DNA of 64,000 bases, from the NCBI GenBank assembly GCA_023398105.1, contig JAEWST010000078.1, forward strand, positions 1 to 64,000, in the 5' to 3' direction. The notes under the pieces were generated by a model that saw only the letters and a program-made list of their open reading frames with translations, ran no database searches and had not been told where the DNA came from. Below are positions 46,201 through 54,511 of this stretch, piece by piece; positions within the stretch are counted from its first letter, which is position 1; every line of letters begins with the position of its first letter. The DNA comes from Bacillota bacterium (lineage in GTDB: Bacteria > Bacillota > Clostridia > Acetivibrionales > DSM-1351). The position numbers and the translations under genes are program-made.

Positions 46201-49200
46201 ATTAATCATATTGAAGTATATAAAAATGATCTTACAGACTTTTATGTGGGTTTATACACAAATGGAAACAAATTCAATGGAATTATAGGTCTGAAAGAAG
46301 GTACTGACTATACCATATCACAATCTACAGTAAAAATACTTAAGGACTATCTGTCAAAACTACCATTGGGAACAAAGGAACTTACCTTTGATTTTGGCAT
46401 ATCTGTTAATCCTGTATTAAAAATAACGTCAAATGACGGTTCTTGCTTACCTCTGATTGTGAAAATAGGAACTGTAAAGGGTGCTCAGGGTGATATTGTA
46501 ACAGTACCAATTACACTTTCACATGTGAAGGAGGTAGGAAATGTTTTATGCTTTAACTTCTATGCTGGCTATGACAATACTCTTCTAGAAGCAGTGTCAG
46601 TAGTACCAGGTAACATTATAGTAAACCCAGAAATAAACTACTTTGGGAATATTTTTGCTGATGATGGTAGAATCTCGTTTGTATTTTCAGATAGTACTAT
46701 AGGTAATGAACTTATTACAACCGATGGAATAGTAGCAAACATAACATTCAAGATATTAGGAAATGCAGGAGCAACAACACCTATAGTATTTAAAGATGGT
46801 GGGGCTTTTGGTGATGCGAATATTATGAAAATTAACCCTATATCTTATGTCAATGGAAGTGTAACTATAGACAATAGTACTAGTGTTGAAGTATCAATTG
46901 GAGAAGCAACTGGTAAAGAAGGTGAAATAGTTACAGTACCTGTTAGCTTTGGGAATTTAGCTAAATCAGGTAATATCATGTCCTGTGATTTTAGTGTAGG
47001 TTATGATACAAACTTGTTAGAAGCAGTATCAGTAGAGCCAGGTTCTATAGTTACAAATGCAGAAGTTAACTTTAATGCTAACATTAATACAACTAGTGGA
47101 GCTATTAGTTTCTTATTTCTTGATAACACAGAAGTAAGTCAATCTATTAATAAAGATGGTGTTTTCGCAAATATTAACTTTAAATTAAAGTATCCTACTG
47201 CACCTCAAATCACAACACCTGTTTTTATTGACAAATTTGGTGATTTTGGTAATATGAGTGTTGATAAAATACCAGTTAAAGGGACTAGTGGTAGCGTTAC
47301 AATAATACGTACAACTATTCTTGAGTCCAAAATAAATCCTTCAATGACATCTTTTGTATCAGGTAGTACAGAGGATTTAAAAATAACCTTTAATCGGAAC
47401 GGAAACACGTTCGTGGGGATTACTGGGTTGACACGAGATGTTGATTATTCAGTATTAGGAAGTACTGTAACAATACTTAACAGTTATTTGAACAGTCTTG
47501 GAGCTGGAACAAAAGAATTAACTTTTGATTTTGGCACTGGTGATAAAAATCCTGTATTAGAAATTGAGGTTAAAGCAGGAAAACCAACTCTAACTCCTAC
47601 GTCTAAAAAAGTTGATTTACATGTTCCTGCAAACGTAGTTATCAATACTACTCTAAACGGAAACCCTTTAAAAGGAATTGTGGGGCTGACAGAGGGTACT
47701 GATTATATAGTTTCAAAAAATGCAGTAATCATTTTAAATAGTTACCTTTCAACACTCAAATTAGGATATAAAGAGCTTACCTTTGATTTTGGAATGATTG
47801 ATAATCCATATGTAACATTGGGGGTTGTTGATTCAACACCTATAGAAACAGGGCTAGATGTATCAATCGGAGCAGCAGAAGGTAAAACAGGGGAAACAGT
47901 CACAGTACCTATATATTTAAAAGATGTAGCAAAGTCTGGTAATGTTAGGACTTCTATTTTCTTTATCGAATATGATCGTAACTTATTAGATGTAGTTTCA
48001 ATAGATCCAGGTCCTATAGTACCACCTACAACTACTAGTGTGATAGGTGATGTTATGGATAATGGTGTTATCTCTATGCACTCTTTTGATGGTCAATTAA
48101 TTACGGAGGATGGAGTATATGCAAATATTACTTTTAAATTAAAGACTCCTGTTTCTAAAAAAGTAACAACACCAATATCATTTGCATTGGCTCCATCTTT
48201 TATATTCTATGACCAATACATGAATGAGATAGAACCAGTTAGTAGAAAATCAGGTAATATTACTATAGACAATAGTGCTGTAAGTGTAGAAAAAGCAATA
48301 TATCCGACTTTTGCTAACTTCGACACTTACTTATCTAAAGATGTGGTAGTAACTATTATGCCAAATGCTGACACCTTCAAAGGTGTTACAGGTTTAGTAA
48401 AGGGTACAGATTACACAGTATCAGGAAACACTGTAACAATATTAAAGAGCTATCTTTCAACGCTAAATACTGGTATTAAGACTTTTGATTTCGATTTAGG
48501 TGTAACAGATAATCCTGTATTGACAATAAACTTTCATAATACAAAACCTTATGATTATCAAGAACTTTTATTGACAGTAGGAAAAGTTACTGGTGAAGTA
48601 GGTGACAAAGTTAACGTACCAGTTAATCTATCAAATGTTTACAAGGTTGGGAAAGTTTCGTATGCAGAATTCTGCTTGAAATATGATACTGATTTATTAG
48701 AACCGATTTCAGTAAATGCCGGCAATATTATTTATAGTTCATTTGCCAATTTCTCAAGTAGAATAAATCCACTTAACGGAACAATAAGTTTTGTGTACTT
48801 TGATGATGCACTAGGCAAGTCATTGATTTCTAGCGATGGTTTATTTGCAAATATTATATTTAAGTTAAAAAGCCCTATTGCAACTCCAATAACAACGTCT
48901 CTGACATTCAAGAATGATTCATATTTTGGAGATGGGGATTTTAAACAAATTAAACCCACTATTGTAAGTGGCAGTGTCACTATTAATGCTAAAATAGTAT
49001 CAGACCCAAAGGTAGATGTAACAAATAAAGTATTTGATAAGTATAATCCAGCTCCTTTAAAAGTAACCCTTATACCAAATGGAAATACTTTTAAAGGTAT
49101 AACTGGTTTGATAGAGGGTACTGACTATGAGGTGTTGGGAAATACTGTAACATTACTTAAGAGCTATCTTAGTAGTCTTGAGCGTGGTATAAAGACACTT

Positions 49201-49698
49201 ACCCTTGATTTTGGTGTAACAAAAAATCCTTTATTGAATGTAAAAATAATTGATTCAAGTGTAGAGCCTGTTCTTTATGTAAGAGCTGAAAATGCAGAAG
49301 GTAGAACAGGTCAGACAGTTACTGTACCAGTTACCTTTTCAAATGTTGCTAAAGTGGGTAATATTGGAACATGTAACTTCTATATTGGATTTGATAAGGC
49401 TAAGCTAGAAGCAGTATCAGTAGCAGCAGGTGATATAATTACCAATGCGGCTGTAAACTTTTCTTATAGAATTGATTCTAACAAAGGAACAATCAGTTTC
49501 GTATTCCTTGATAATACAATAGGTGATGAGTTGATTGAGAAGGATGGTGTTTTTGCAAATATAAAGTTTAAAATAACTAATTATGCTCATTCTACTAATT
49601 CACCTATAACCTTCAAAGAAGGTGGAGCCTATGGTGATTGTATCATGAATAAGATAGAAAATGTTATAACAGAGGATGGGGAAATACGAGCATTTTAG
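43273..49698 (+). CDS. Scaffoldin C: CBM3, eight divergent cohesins, nine X2 modules
   Basis: This is a 2141-residue secreted scaffoldin. Two starts have good ribosome sites: TTG 43213 after GGGAGGA, and ATG 43273 after GGAGGGG. The second begins a standard signal peptide and is preferred. Order by approximate residue: CBM3 (30-185), X2 (191), cohesin 1 (280), X2-cohesin 2 (416), X2-cohesin 3 (646), X2-X2-cohesin 4 (884), cohesin 5 with no X2 before it (1204), X2-X2-cohesin 6 (1348), X2-cohesin 7 (1670), X2-cohesin 8 (1906-2141). Unlike scaffoldins A and B the cohesins differ strongly; cohesin 6 has lost the FLDN loop (ISMHSFDGQL) and cohesin 7 reads FVYFDDALG. There is no dockerin or anchor. 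It probably collects cellulosomal enzymes, perhaps with module-specific preferences. Confidence 0.91.
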   Translation: MIKKKMGLIMVLLMALSFFLPRLDVSAATSDLQVLFNNNGNSSTTCNTISANFKLINSGSSSVNLADLKFRYYYTADSDKLQNFYCDHAGMMNGWSYTGVTDKVTGTFYKISPTASKVDTYFEVGFKSDAGTLSAGGYIEIQTRVARNDWTNYDLSNDYSFKTLSTYGENNKIFVYQQGMLIYGEGTYIKNPEIMPTAFSYDKYVGSDLSITLTPNEHLFGGIVGLTKGKDYELAGNTVTLKKEYINSLAVGVAKLTFDFGSSTFSPTLTLTVKDTTPKPNYDAIIGTTEGMPSDTVTVPVSFKNVAKAGNVGTCNFYIGYDNTLLEAVSVAPGAIVPNAENNFSSKIDSNNGLISLIFLDNTIGDELIKTDGDFVLITFKIKNTAPVTTTPLEFKPLEFGPYANTTNGSITIKSPESVQTISPTSVVFVKNTPSDVVVTMIPNGNTFKGITGLTPGIDYTVAGDKVTIAKSYLNKLSMDTRLTFDFGLIKNPTLLITIMYIHDYPLNVTIDNVTGTLGNTINVPIKLTGVKYSGNVGTFNFYIKYDKAYLSAESVTAGEIIVNPNNNFSAKIDAEKGIISFVFLDNTIGAELISSDGVLANIKFKTLMSGSTPLIFDGSFVFGDGNMNKIPYAKQTSGKVDINETQSAPKISPSLISLHSYGKYYATDTAVALTPNGNVFKGITGLTEGVDYTVSGNTVTILKSYLNSLPSSGTKALTFDFGVVENPVLKITADILPGLATVRIGTVEGALGDTVTVPITASSVRMVGGIGTFYFEVNYDQTLLEAVSVEPGDVIKNPDINFNGRIYPDTGRIMALFLDNTLGDEIITSDGIIINMKFKVLKTVDTAIPIAFNKGAAFGDWTMGKISAISLQNGSITIIPTFIPEPIINPSMAAIVLGAVDDLVITLDPNGNTFKGITGLSMGTDYTVSGNTVTILKRCLNRLKVGIQKLTFDFDIGDRNPVLEIAVKAGTPSITINHIEVYKNDLTDFYVGLYTNGNKFNGIIGLKEGTDYTISQSTVKILKDYLSKLPLGTKELTFDFGISVNPVLKITSNDGSCLPLIVKIGTVKGAQGDIVTVPITLSHVKEVGNVLCFNFYAGYDNTLLEAVSVVPGNIIVNPEINYFGNIFADDGRISFVFSDSTIGNELITTDGIVANITFKILGNAGATTPIVFKDGGAFGDANIMKINPISYVNGSVTIDNSTSVEVSIGEATGKEGEIVTVPVSFGNLAKSGNIMSCDFSVGYDTNLLEAVSVEPGSIVTNAEVNFNANINTTSGAISFLFLDNTEVSQSINKDGVFANINFKLKYPTAPQITTPVFIDKFGDFGNMSVDKIPVKGTSGSVTIIRTTILESKINPSMTSFVSGSTEDLKITFNRNGNTFVGITGLTRDVDYSVLGSTVTILNSYLNSLGAGTKELTFDFGTGDKNPVLEIEVKAGKPTLTPTSKKVDLHVPANVVINTTLNGNPLKGIVGLTEGTDYIVSKNAVIILNSYLSTLKLGYKELTFDFGMIDNPYVTLGVVDSTPIETGLDVSIGAAEGKTGETVTVPIYLKDVAKSGNVRTSIFFIEYDRNLLDVVSIDPGPIVPPTTTSVIGDVMDNGVISMHSFDGQLITEDGVYANITFKLKTPVSKKVTTPISFALAPSFIFYDQYMNEIEPVSRKSGNITIDNSAVSVEKAIYPTFANFDTYLSKDVVVTIMPNADTFKGVTGLVKGTDYTVSGNTVTILKSYLSTLNTGIKTFDFDLGVTDNPVLTINFHNTKPYDYQELLLTVGKVTGEVGDKVNVPVNLSNVYKVGKVSYAEFCLKYDTDLLEPISVNAGNIIYSSFANFSSRINPLNGTISFVYFDDALGKSLISSDGLFANIIFKLKSPIATPITTSLTFKNDSYFGDGDFKQIKPTIVSGSVTINAKIVSDPKVDVTNKVFDKYNPAPLKVTLIPNGNTFKGITGLIEGTDYEVLGNTVTLLKSYLSSLERGIKTLTLDFGVTKNPLLNVKIIDSSVEPVLYVRAENAEGRTGQTVTVPVTFSNVAKVGNIGTCNFYIGFDKAKLEAVSVAAGDIITNAAVNFSYRIDSNKGTISFVFLDNTIGDELIEKDGVFANIKFKITNYAHSTNSPITFKEGGAYGDCIMNKIENVITEDGEIRAF

Positions 49699-49749
49699 AG
49701 TTTTAGATTTTTACAAAACCATTTATAATAAAAAATCCCATATAAAATG

Positions 49750-49772
49750 GCCGTGGACGTAAAGTTCGCGGC
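49750..49772. terminator. Convergent terminator between scaffoldin C and lipoprotein gene
   Basis: GCCGTGGAC (49750-49758) and GTTCGCGGC (49764-49772) form a 9-bp stem with two G-U pairs and a 5-nt loop. The + strand tail is TGTTATTCTTATT. It lies between two converging genes and may serve both. Confidence 0.7.
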
Positions 49773-49780
49773 TGTTATTC

Positions 49781-50266
49781 TTATTCAAGAAGGTCTTTCT
49801 CTGCTCTATTTTTTGTTACTTCGTTAAGATTATCTTTATAACCTTTCATTTTTTCGCGAATATCTGATGGAAATAATTTTTTGATACTTTTTCCATTATT
49901 TACACCATCTTCAGGATATTTATGACTAACAATAGAAAAGGGGTCGTCTTTTCTATTAATGTTTAGTACTAAAGGACAAGAAACAGCACCTCCTTCATTA
50001 ATAACTTGATTGTTGCTTTTTACGTACTCAATTTTGGATAGCCAAATGTATATTTTATCGTTGTCTGTTCCAAATACATGAAAAGCGCTATACATTTTTC
50101 CGCCTTTAGTTACTGGCTTTGCTACATCATCTGTCTTTGTATCAAGATACTCATATATTATATCTTCATCACTTTGAGTAATTTTTAAATTGTTTGTTGC
50201 ATTTTTTTGGGTGCATCCAGTTAAAACAAAAATCAATATAAAAGACAATATAATTCTTCTCTTTAT
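49781..50266 (-). CDS. Small lipoprotein of unknown function, possible ATA start
   Basis: I do not recognise the family. On the minus strand GGAGG is followed after 8 nt by ATA at 50266-50264, then codons for KRRIILSFILIFVLTGC. Read from that codon the product is 161 residues with a perfect lipoprotein signal: positive n-region, hydrophobic core and lipobox LTGC. The first conventional start (TTG at 50248) would remove the positive residues and lie 26 nt from the ribosome site. The start is therefore either a rare ATA or an ATG mutated to ATA. The mature part is hydrophilic with charged C-terminus (KKLFPSDIREKMKGYKDN) and should sit on the outer face of the membrane. It is opposite in orientation to the scaffoldin. 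Confidence 0.75.
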   Translation of the reverse strand: MKRRIILSFILIFVLTGCTQKNATNNLKITQSDEDIIYEYLDTKTDDVAKPVTKGGKMYSAFHVFGTDNDKIYIWLSKIEYVKSNNQVINEGGAVSCPLVLNINRKDDPFSIVSHKYPEDGVNNGKSIKKLFPSDIREKMKGYKDNLNEVTKNRAEKDLLE

Positions 50267-50280
50267 CTTCTACACCTCCA

Positions 50281-50686
50281 TGATTTCTTATTTACATATA
50301 ATTATATACATATTTTGTAAAAATTACTACAGTTTATTTAATGATGATGAGATAATGCTTCTTCGATACGTAGTCTATCTTAATTCAAAACCCTTATTAA
50401 TAAAATATCTCTTATGTTTCTGCAAAAATCATGAATAACCAGCAACTCAGACTATGAAAATTGATTAATATACTTATACTTAATTTAGGTAAAAATATGC
50501 TATACTTAACTATGGTATTATACATATGAAATATATGAAAATATATAAAACAAACTACAATGTCTTTAAAAAAGTACAGCTTTGATTTTATTCTTTAAAC
50601 ATAGAATTTATCGGGCTTGCGAGGCTTTTGAGATAATTATATATGATGCAATTACTAGATAAAACTATTAGATAATGAGGGAAGAA
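50281..50686. other. Intergenic region between lipoprotein and methylase genes
   Basis: About 400 bp of AT-rich DNA between diverging genes. TATACTTAA and TATGCTATACTTAAC stretches near 50470-50510 could be -10 regions for the methylase, but no convincing -35 element accompanies them. I see no gene, RNA gene or strong hairpin here. Confidence 0.4.
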
Positions 50687-51697
50687 ATGTTTACTACAGT
50701 TGAATTATTTGCTGGTGCAGGTGGTTTAGCGCTGGGCATTGAAAAGGCAGGCTTTAAAACTTTAGGGTTAATTGAGCTTGACAAGGATGCGGCACAAACC
50801 TTGAAATATAATAGACCTAAATGGAACGTAATAAATGATGATATTTCCAATGTTTCGTGTTTGGATTTAGAAGAATTGTTTTCTATAAAAAAAGGTGAAC
50901 TTGCCTTGCTATCTGGAGGAGCTCCATGTCAGGCTTTTTCTTATGCTGGAAAACGTCTTGGACTTGAAGATGCAAGAGGTACGTTATTTTACCATTATGC
51001 AATCTTTTTGGAAAAGCTTCAGCCAAAAATGTTTTTATTTGAAAATGTAAAGGGCTTATTGACACATGATAATGGTAAGACGTACAAAACTATGTTAGAT
51101 ATATTTGAGAATTCAGGATATTCAATTCAAAAGCAGGTTTTAAATGCTTGGGATTATGGTGTTGCACAGAAAAGAGAGAGACTTATAACAATTGGAATCA
51201 GAAACAATTTAACTGATAGAATAAAATTTCAATTCCCCAAAAAACATGATTACAAACCTGTTCTAAGGGATGTATTGAAGGATGTACCAGAGAGTCCTGG
51301 AGTTCAGTATGGGTTAAATAAACGTGAAATATTTGAACTGGTTCCTCCTGGTGGGTATTGGAGGGATATTGACCCGAAAATAGCCAAGAAATATATGAAG
51401 AGCTGTTGGAATATGGAAGGCGGAAGAACAGGTATATTGCGTAGAATGAGTTTAGAGGAACCATCCCTTGCTGTACTAACCTCACCTTCTCAAAAGCAAA
51501 CAGAAAGGTGTCATCCGTTAGAGGCAAGACCTTTTACAGTTAGAGAAAATGCTAGGTGTCAGAGCTTTCCAGATGAGTGGGAATTCTGCGGGAATGTTTC
51601 ATCCCAGTATAAGCAGGTTGGCAATGCAGTTCCCGTTAATTTAGCCTATGAAATAGGCTTGGAAATTAAAAAGTCATTAGAACAGGGGGGATTGTAG
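50687..51697 (+). CDS. DNA (cytosine-5) methyltransferase of a type II R-M system
   Basis: This 336-residue C5-cytosine methylase transfers a methyl group from S-adenosylmethionine to cytosine in the cognate site. The start at 50687 follows GAGGGAAG; an ATG four codons earlier overlaps that site. Family motifs are in order: motif I VELFAGAGGLALG, motif IV GGAPCQAFSYAGKR with the catalytic Cys81, motif VI ENVKGLL, motif VIII QKRERLITIG, and motif X QVGNAVPVNLAYE. The target recognition region lies between VIII and X. The stop is 1 nt from the nuclease start, so the pair is one operon and this enzyme protects host DNA from the nuclease. The Eco47II-type partner suggests GGWCC or GGNCC as the site, which is inference. 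Confidence 0.95.
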   Translation: MFTTVELFAGAGGLALGIEKAGFKTLGLIELDKDAAQTLKYNRPKWNVINDDISNVSCLDLEELFSIKKGELALLSGGAPCQAFSYAGKRLGLEDARGTLFYHYAIFLEKLQPKMFLFENVKGLLTHDNGKTYKTMLDIFENSGYSIQKQVLNAWDYGVAQKRERLITIGIRNNLTDRIKFQFPKKHDYKPVLRDVLKDVPESPGVQYGLNKREIFELVPPGGYWRDIDPKIAKKYMKSCWNMEGGRTGILRRMSLEEPSLAVLTSPSQKQTERCHPLEARPFTVRENARCQSFPDEWEFCGNVSSQYKQVGNAVPVNLAYEIGLEIKKSLEQGGL

Positions 51698-51698
51698 G

Positions 51699-52571
51699 GT
51701 GGACTGGAGCTTGAAATTTATTACTGAAGAGGATTTTGAAAGCCATGTACAGGCTACTATTTTAAAATATGGTGAAAAGCTAGAGTCATATGATTTAAAA
51801 AGGTTTAACAGTAATTTAATTGATCCTATAAAATTAATTTTTGATAAAACAGTTTACAAATCCTCTTGGAATGAAATTGTTAAGAACGAGATATTTAGAC
51901 AGAGGGATAAGTCAAATAATAATGATATTGGATATTTCCATCAAAAAATATTCTCATACTTCAAAGGTTGTATTGTCCCCGATGAAGGATGGGACGTAAT
52001 ATATAAAAATCCAGAAGGTATTAAAATGCCTGACGGAGATTTAGTTCATACAGTTTACATAGAAATGAAGAATAAGCATAATACAATGAATTCTGCATCC
52101 TCTGGGAAAACATATATAAAAATGCAGAGTCAAATATTAGATGATGACGACTGTGCATGTTGTTTAGTGGAGGCAATTGCAAAAAAATCGCAGAATGTCA
52201 AATGGAGTGCTACAGTTGACGGTAAAAAAGTTCAGCATAGGCTAATCCGCAGAGTTAGCATGGATCAATTCTATGCATTAGTTACAGGTGAGGATGATGC
52301 ATTTTATAAAATGTGTATGGTGTTGCCAGAGGTTATTCAGAAGGTTGTAGATACATCGAAATGGGTGCTGGCGCCAAATGACACAGTTGTTGAGGAGTTG
52401 AAAAAGGCATCAGAATTATTTGCCGATAACCATAGTTCCAAAGAACTGTCTTTAGCAATGGCTGTTTATATGCTGGGCTTTAGTACATATAGTGGTTTTA
52501 ATAAGTTTAGCGATGGGAATGGGTCTGATGAAGATTTTTTGAAGAAGTTATATCAGTATGCAAGAAGCTAG
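51699..52571 (+). CDS. Eco47II-family type II restriction endonuclease
   Basis: This is a 290-residue protein starting at GTG, with GGGGGG 8 nt upstream inside the end of the methylase gene. The conserved block YIEMKNKHNTMNS with the following GKTYIKMQ is the signature I associate with the Eco47II/Sau96I restriction endonuclease family, and a PD-(D/E)XK-like core is visible as GDLVHTVYIEMKNK. It cleaves DNA at the site methylated by its partner, probably GGWCC or GGNCC. The C-terminal half is mostly helical by composition. The gene pair lies in the accessory block just after the cellulosome cluster, a common place for acquired R-M systems. Recognition sequence is not readable from the protein. 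Confidence 0.85.
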   Translation: MDWSLKFITEEDFESHVQATILKYGEKLESYDLKRFNSNLIDPIKLIFDKTVYKSSWNEIVKNEIFRQRDKSNNNDIGYFHQKIFSYFKGCIVPDEGWDVIYKNPEGIKMPDGDLVHTVYIEMKNKHNTMNSASSGKTYIKMQSQILDDDDCACCLVEAIAKKSQNVKWSATVDGKKVQHRLIRRVSMDQFYALVTGEDDAFYKMCMVLPEVIQKVVDTSKWVLAPNDTVVEELKKASELFADNHSSKELSLAMAVYMLGFSTYSGFNKFSDGNGSDEDFLKKLYQYARS

Positions 52572-52600
52572 AAAAAATTGAGATAATGGACATGAAAAGT

Positions 52601-52645
52601 GTGGAGGATGTCTAAAATGTCTAAAACATGATGCGTAGCCTCCAC
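52601..52645 (+). other. Stem-loop before agrB
   Basis: GTGGAGG (52601-52607) pairs with CCTCCAC (52639-52645) over a 31-nt loop. A third GTGGAGG at 52681-52687 forms the agrB ribosome site, so the CCTCCAC arm could alternatively pair with the ribosome site and block translation. It lies in the space between the nuclease gene and agrB. Confidence 0.6.
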
Positions 52646-52692
52646 GAGTGCTGTACTATAATTTTTTAGCCAAAGTGGGCGTGGAGGTTGTT

Positions 52693-53322
52693 GTGAGATT
52701 TATTAACAAATGGTCATACTCTTGTGCAAAAGGTCTTTCTCAGAGGCTTAACGAAGATCACCAAAAAAAAGCTGTATATTATTATGGATTTCAAATAGCC
52801 ATTGGCAGTATTGTTAAAATTGTTACATTAGTAGTTGTTTCTCTTATTCTTGGAGTATTAATTCCTGCACTTACAATATCAGTATCCTTTGCATTGCTTC
52901 GCAAGGTGGCAGGTGGTTTTCATATGAGAACCTATGGTAAGTGTCTTTTTGTAACGATAAGCTTATTTGCTTCTGCAGCATTGATCTCTCGTTATACCAA
53001 TCAGTATTGGAGTATTGAGGGTCTAGGGATATTTATAGCCTTGACATTTATAACAGCTATATTTGCTCTGATTAAGTATGCTCCAAAAGATACACCAAAC
53101 AGATTGATTACAGATCCAAAGGAAAAACGGAAGTTTAAAACTCTATCCATTATTTATATGTTTGCATGGCTAATATTAGTTTTAGTGTTGACAATGCAGG
53201 AAATGAATATGTATACTCTTTCATTATGCTTTAGTGTTTTACTTGAAATATTCGGGATTACACCTATAGGAAATAGGATTTTTGAGAAAATTGAGTATGG
53301 GCTAACGCCAAAAACGTGTTGA
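52693..53322 (+). CDS. agrB: AgrB-family cyclic-peptide processing membrane protease
   Basis: This 209-residue integral membrane cysteine protease trims AgrD and forms the thiolactone or lactone ring of the signal peptide. The GTG at 52693 is chosen because GGAGG lies 5 nt upstream, and because it puts the catalytic pair at His77 and Cys84, the same numbers as in Staphylococcus aureus AgrB. The motif reads VAGGFHMRTYGKC. Several hydrophobic segments follow (about 35-62, 85-100, 108-130, 150-168, 173-190). Upstream in-frame codons have no ribosome site. It heads a module with a sensor-like membrane protein and agrD. No agrA or kinase gene lies in the window. Confidence 0.93.
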   Translation: MRFINKWSYSCAKGLSQRLNEDHQKKAVYYYGFQIAIGSIVKIVTLVVVSLILGVLIPALTISVSFALLRKVAGGFHMRTYGKCLFVTISLFASAALISRYTNQYWSIEGLGIFIALTFITAIFALIKYAPKDTPNRLITDPKEKRKFKTLSIIYMFAWLILVLVLTMQEMNMYTLSLCFSVLLEIFGITPIGNRIFEKIEYGLTPKTC

Positions 53323-53678
53323 TTAACAGTTAACATGTTATTTATAGTACTTTTGATATCTTGAAATTGACACGAAAACATTGCACACGATTAAATCAAA
53401 CAATAAATGTATTGGATGTAGCTAAAGGAATTCCCTGATATAATACCTTTCATTCGAAATGTGGAAAAGGACATTTAATCACTGCTTATACAGCTGTTAA
53501 AACGGATATCTCATTTTAATACAAATTAGTATAAGAATTGCTGATTATTATAGCAGCTATAGTGTAGCATATGTTGTCGATTAGCCGATGTAATTAAGTC
53601 TTTTTCTGTATGTATTTACATTATGGAAAATTTATCATAAACTAAGAGACGAAAATAATTTTTAGAAGGTGATTTTAA
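53323..53678 (+). other. Intergenic region between agrB and the sensor-like gene
   Basis: There is no gene in these 356 bp. TTGACA at 53367-53372 could be a -35 box, with a poor ATTAAA-type -10 at 17 bp. The length suggests that the sensor-like gene and agrD have their own promoter, separate from agrB. Confidence 0.35.
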
Positions 53679-54488
53679 ATGGTAATGAATTTGTACATAT
53701 TGTTTTTAGTATCATTACCTGAAGCATTTTTAAATTTAATAATAGCCTTACTTATTACAGGTCGAAAAGAAAATTTGAAAATAAATAAGCATAATGTAAT
53801 CAGGTTTATAACAGCCTTATCTTTAATGCTCTTATCATCATATGTTATAAGACCGATATCTCCAAATGTTATTACAAGTGTAACATTACATGTTATTGCA
53901 TATACAGTTTTATTAATGCTTGTATACAGGATGAAGCCGATATATGCTTTATTCGGAACGGCATTCATTTTTATGATAATGACTACGGCTGAAGTTATAT
54001 ATACACCATACGTGATTACATATGGTTTTAAAGGTATGGCAAATTTTCAAAACGCATATCATTGGTATGTGCTGATTTCATTGCCTCCGCGGATTCTTCA
54101 AATAATAGTAATAACATTTTTATGGAGGCATGATATTTTACTTGTTACACGTATTAACAATAAATTTCATAGAATTTTTATTGTTTCATTTTTATTGCTG
54201 GGGTTTGGAGAACAAATGCTTTATTTTGTATTTGTTTCAATTTTTGATAAGTTGCAGATAGTCTATCAAATATCATTCTCAGCGGCTATGTTTATAATAG
54301 TGCTGGTGCTTAATTTTTTAATTTTAAAATTAATATATACTGTTATTAATGGTTTAGTGGTAAAATCCTTTAATAAATATAACGACTTAGAGAATGATGT
54401 AAAATTTGCCTTTGATGAAATACGTACGTTACTGGTAAATAATCAAGTAGATGAGGCAGTTGAACTTATAGATGACCTTAATGGGTAA
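53679..54488 (+). CDS. AgrC-like polytopic sensor domain lacking a kinase
   Basis: This 269-residue membrane protein is preceded by GAAGGTGA before the ATG. About seven hydrophobic segments fill residues 1-225. The C-terminal 45 residues are soluble and helical (NKYNDLENDVKFAFDEIRTLLVNNQVDEAVELIDDL). Size, topology and position between agrB and agrD match the N-terminal peptide-sensing half of an AgrC histidine kinase, but there is no H-box, no ATP-binding N/G box and no room for one before agrD 23 nt downstream. It may be a receptor that signals through a separate partner, a decoy, or a transporter-like immunity protein. The family assignment rests on context and topology, not on a recognised motif. 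Confidence 0.7.
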   Translation: MVMNLYILFLVSLPEAFLNLIIALLITGRKENLKINKHNVIRFITALSLMLLSSYVIRPISPNVITSVTLHVIAYTVLLMLVYRMKPIYALFGTAFIFMIMTTAEVIYTPYVITYGFKGMANFQNAYHWYVLISLPPRILQIIVITFLWRHDILLVTRINNKFHRIFIVSFLLLGFGEQMLYFVFVSIFDKLQIVYQISFSAAMFIIVLVLNFLILKLIYTVINGLVVKSFNKYNDLENDVKFAFDEIRTLLVNNQVDEAVELIDDLNG

Positions 54489-54511
54489 ATTTAATATAGA
54501 GGAGAACAATA

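Noticed and set aside
50190..50438. 82-codon + strand frame opposite the lipoprotein start
   Set aside because: It overlaps the lipoprotein gene, has no ribosome site and matches no recognisable family.
53675..53968. Minus-strand 97-codon frame over the sensor-like gene
   Set aside because: It is antisense to a gene with a ribosome site and clear membrane topology.
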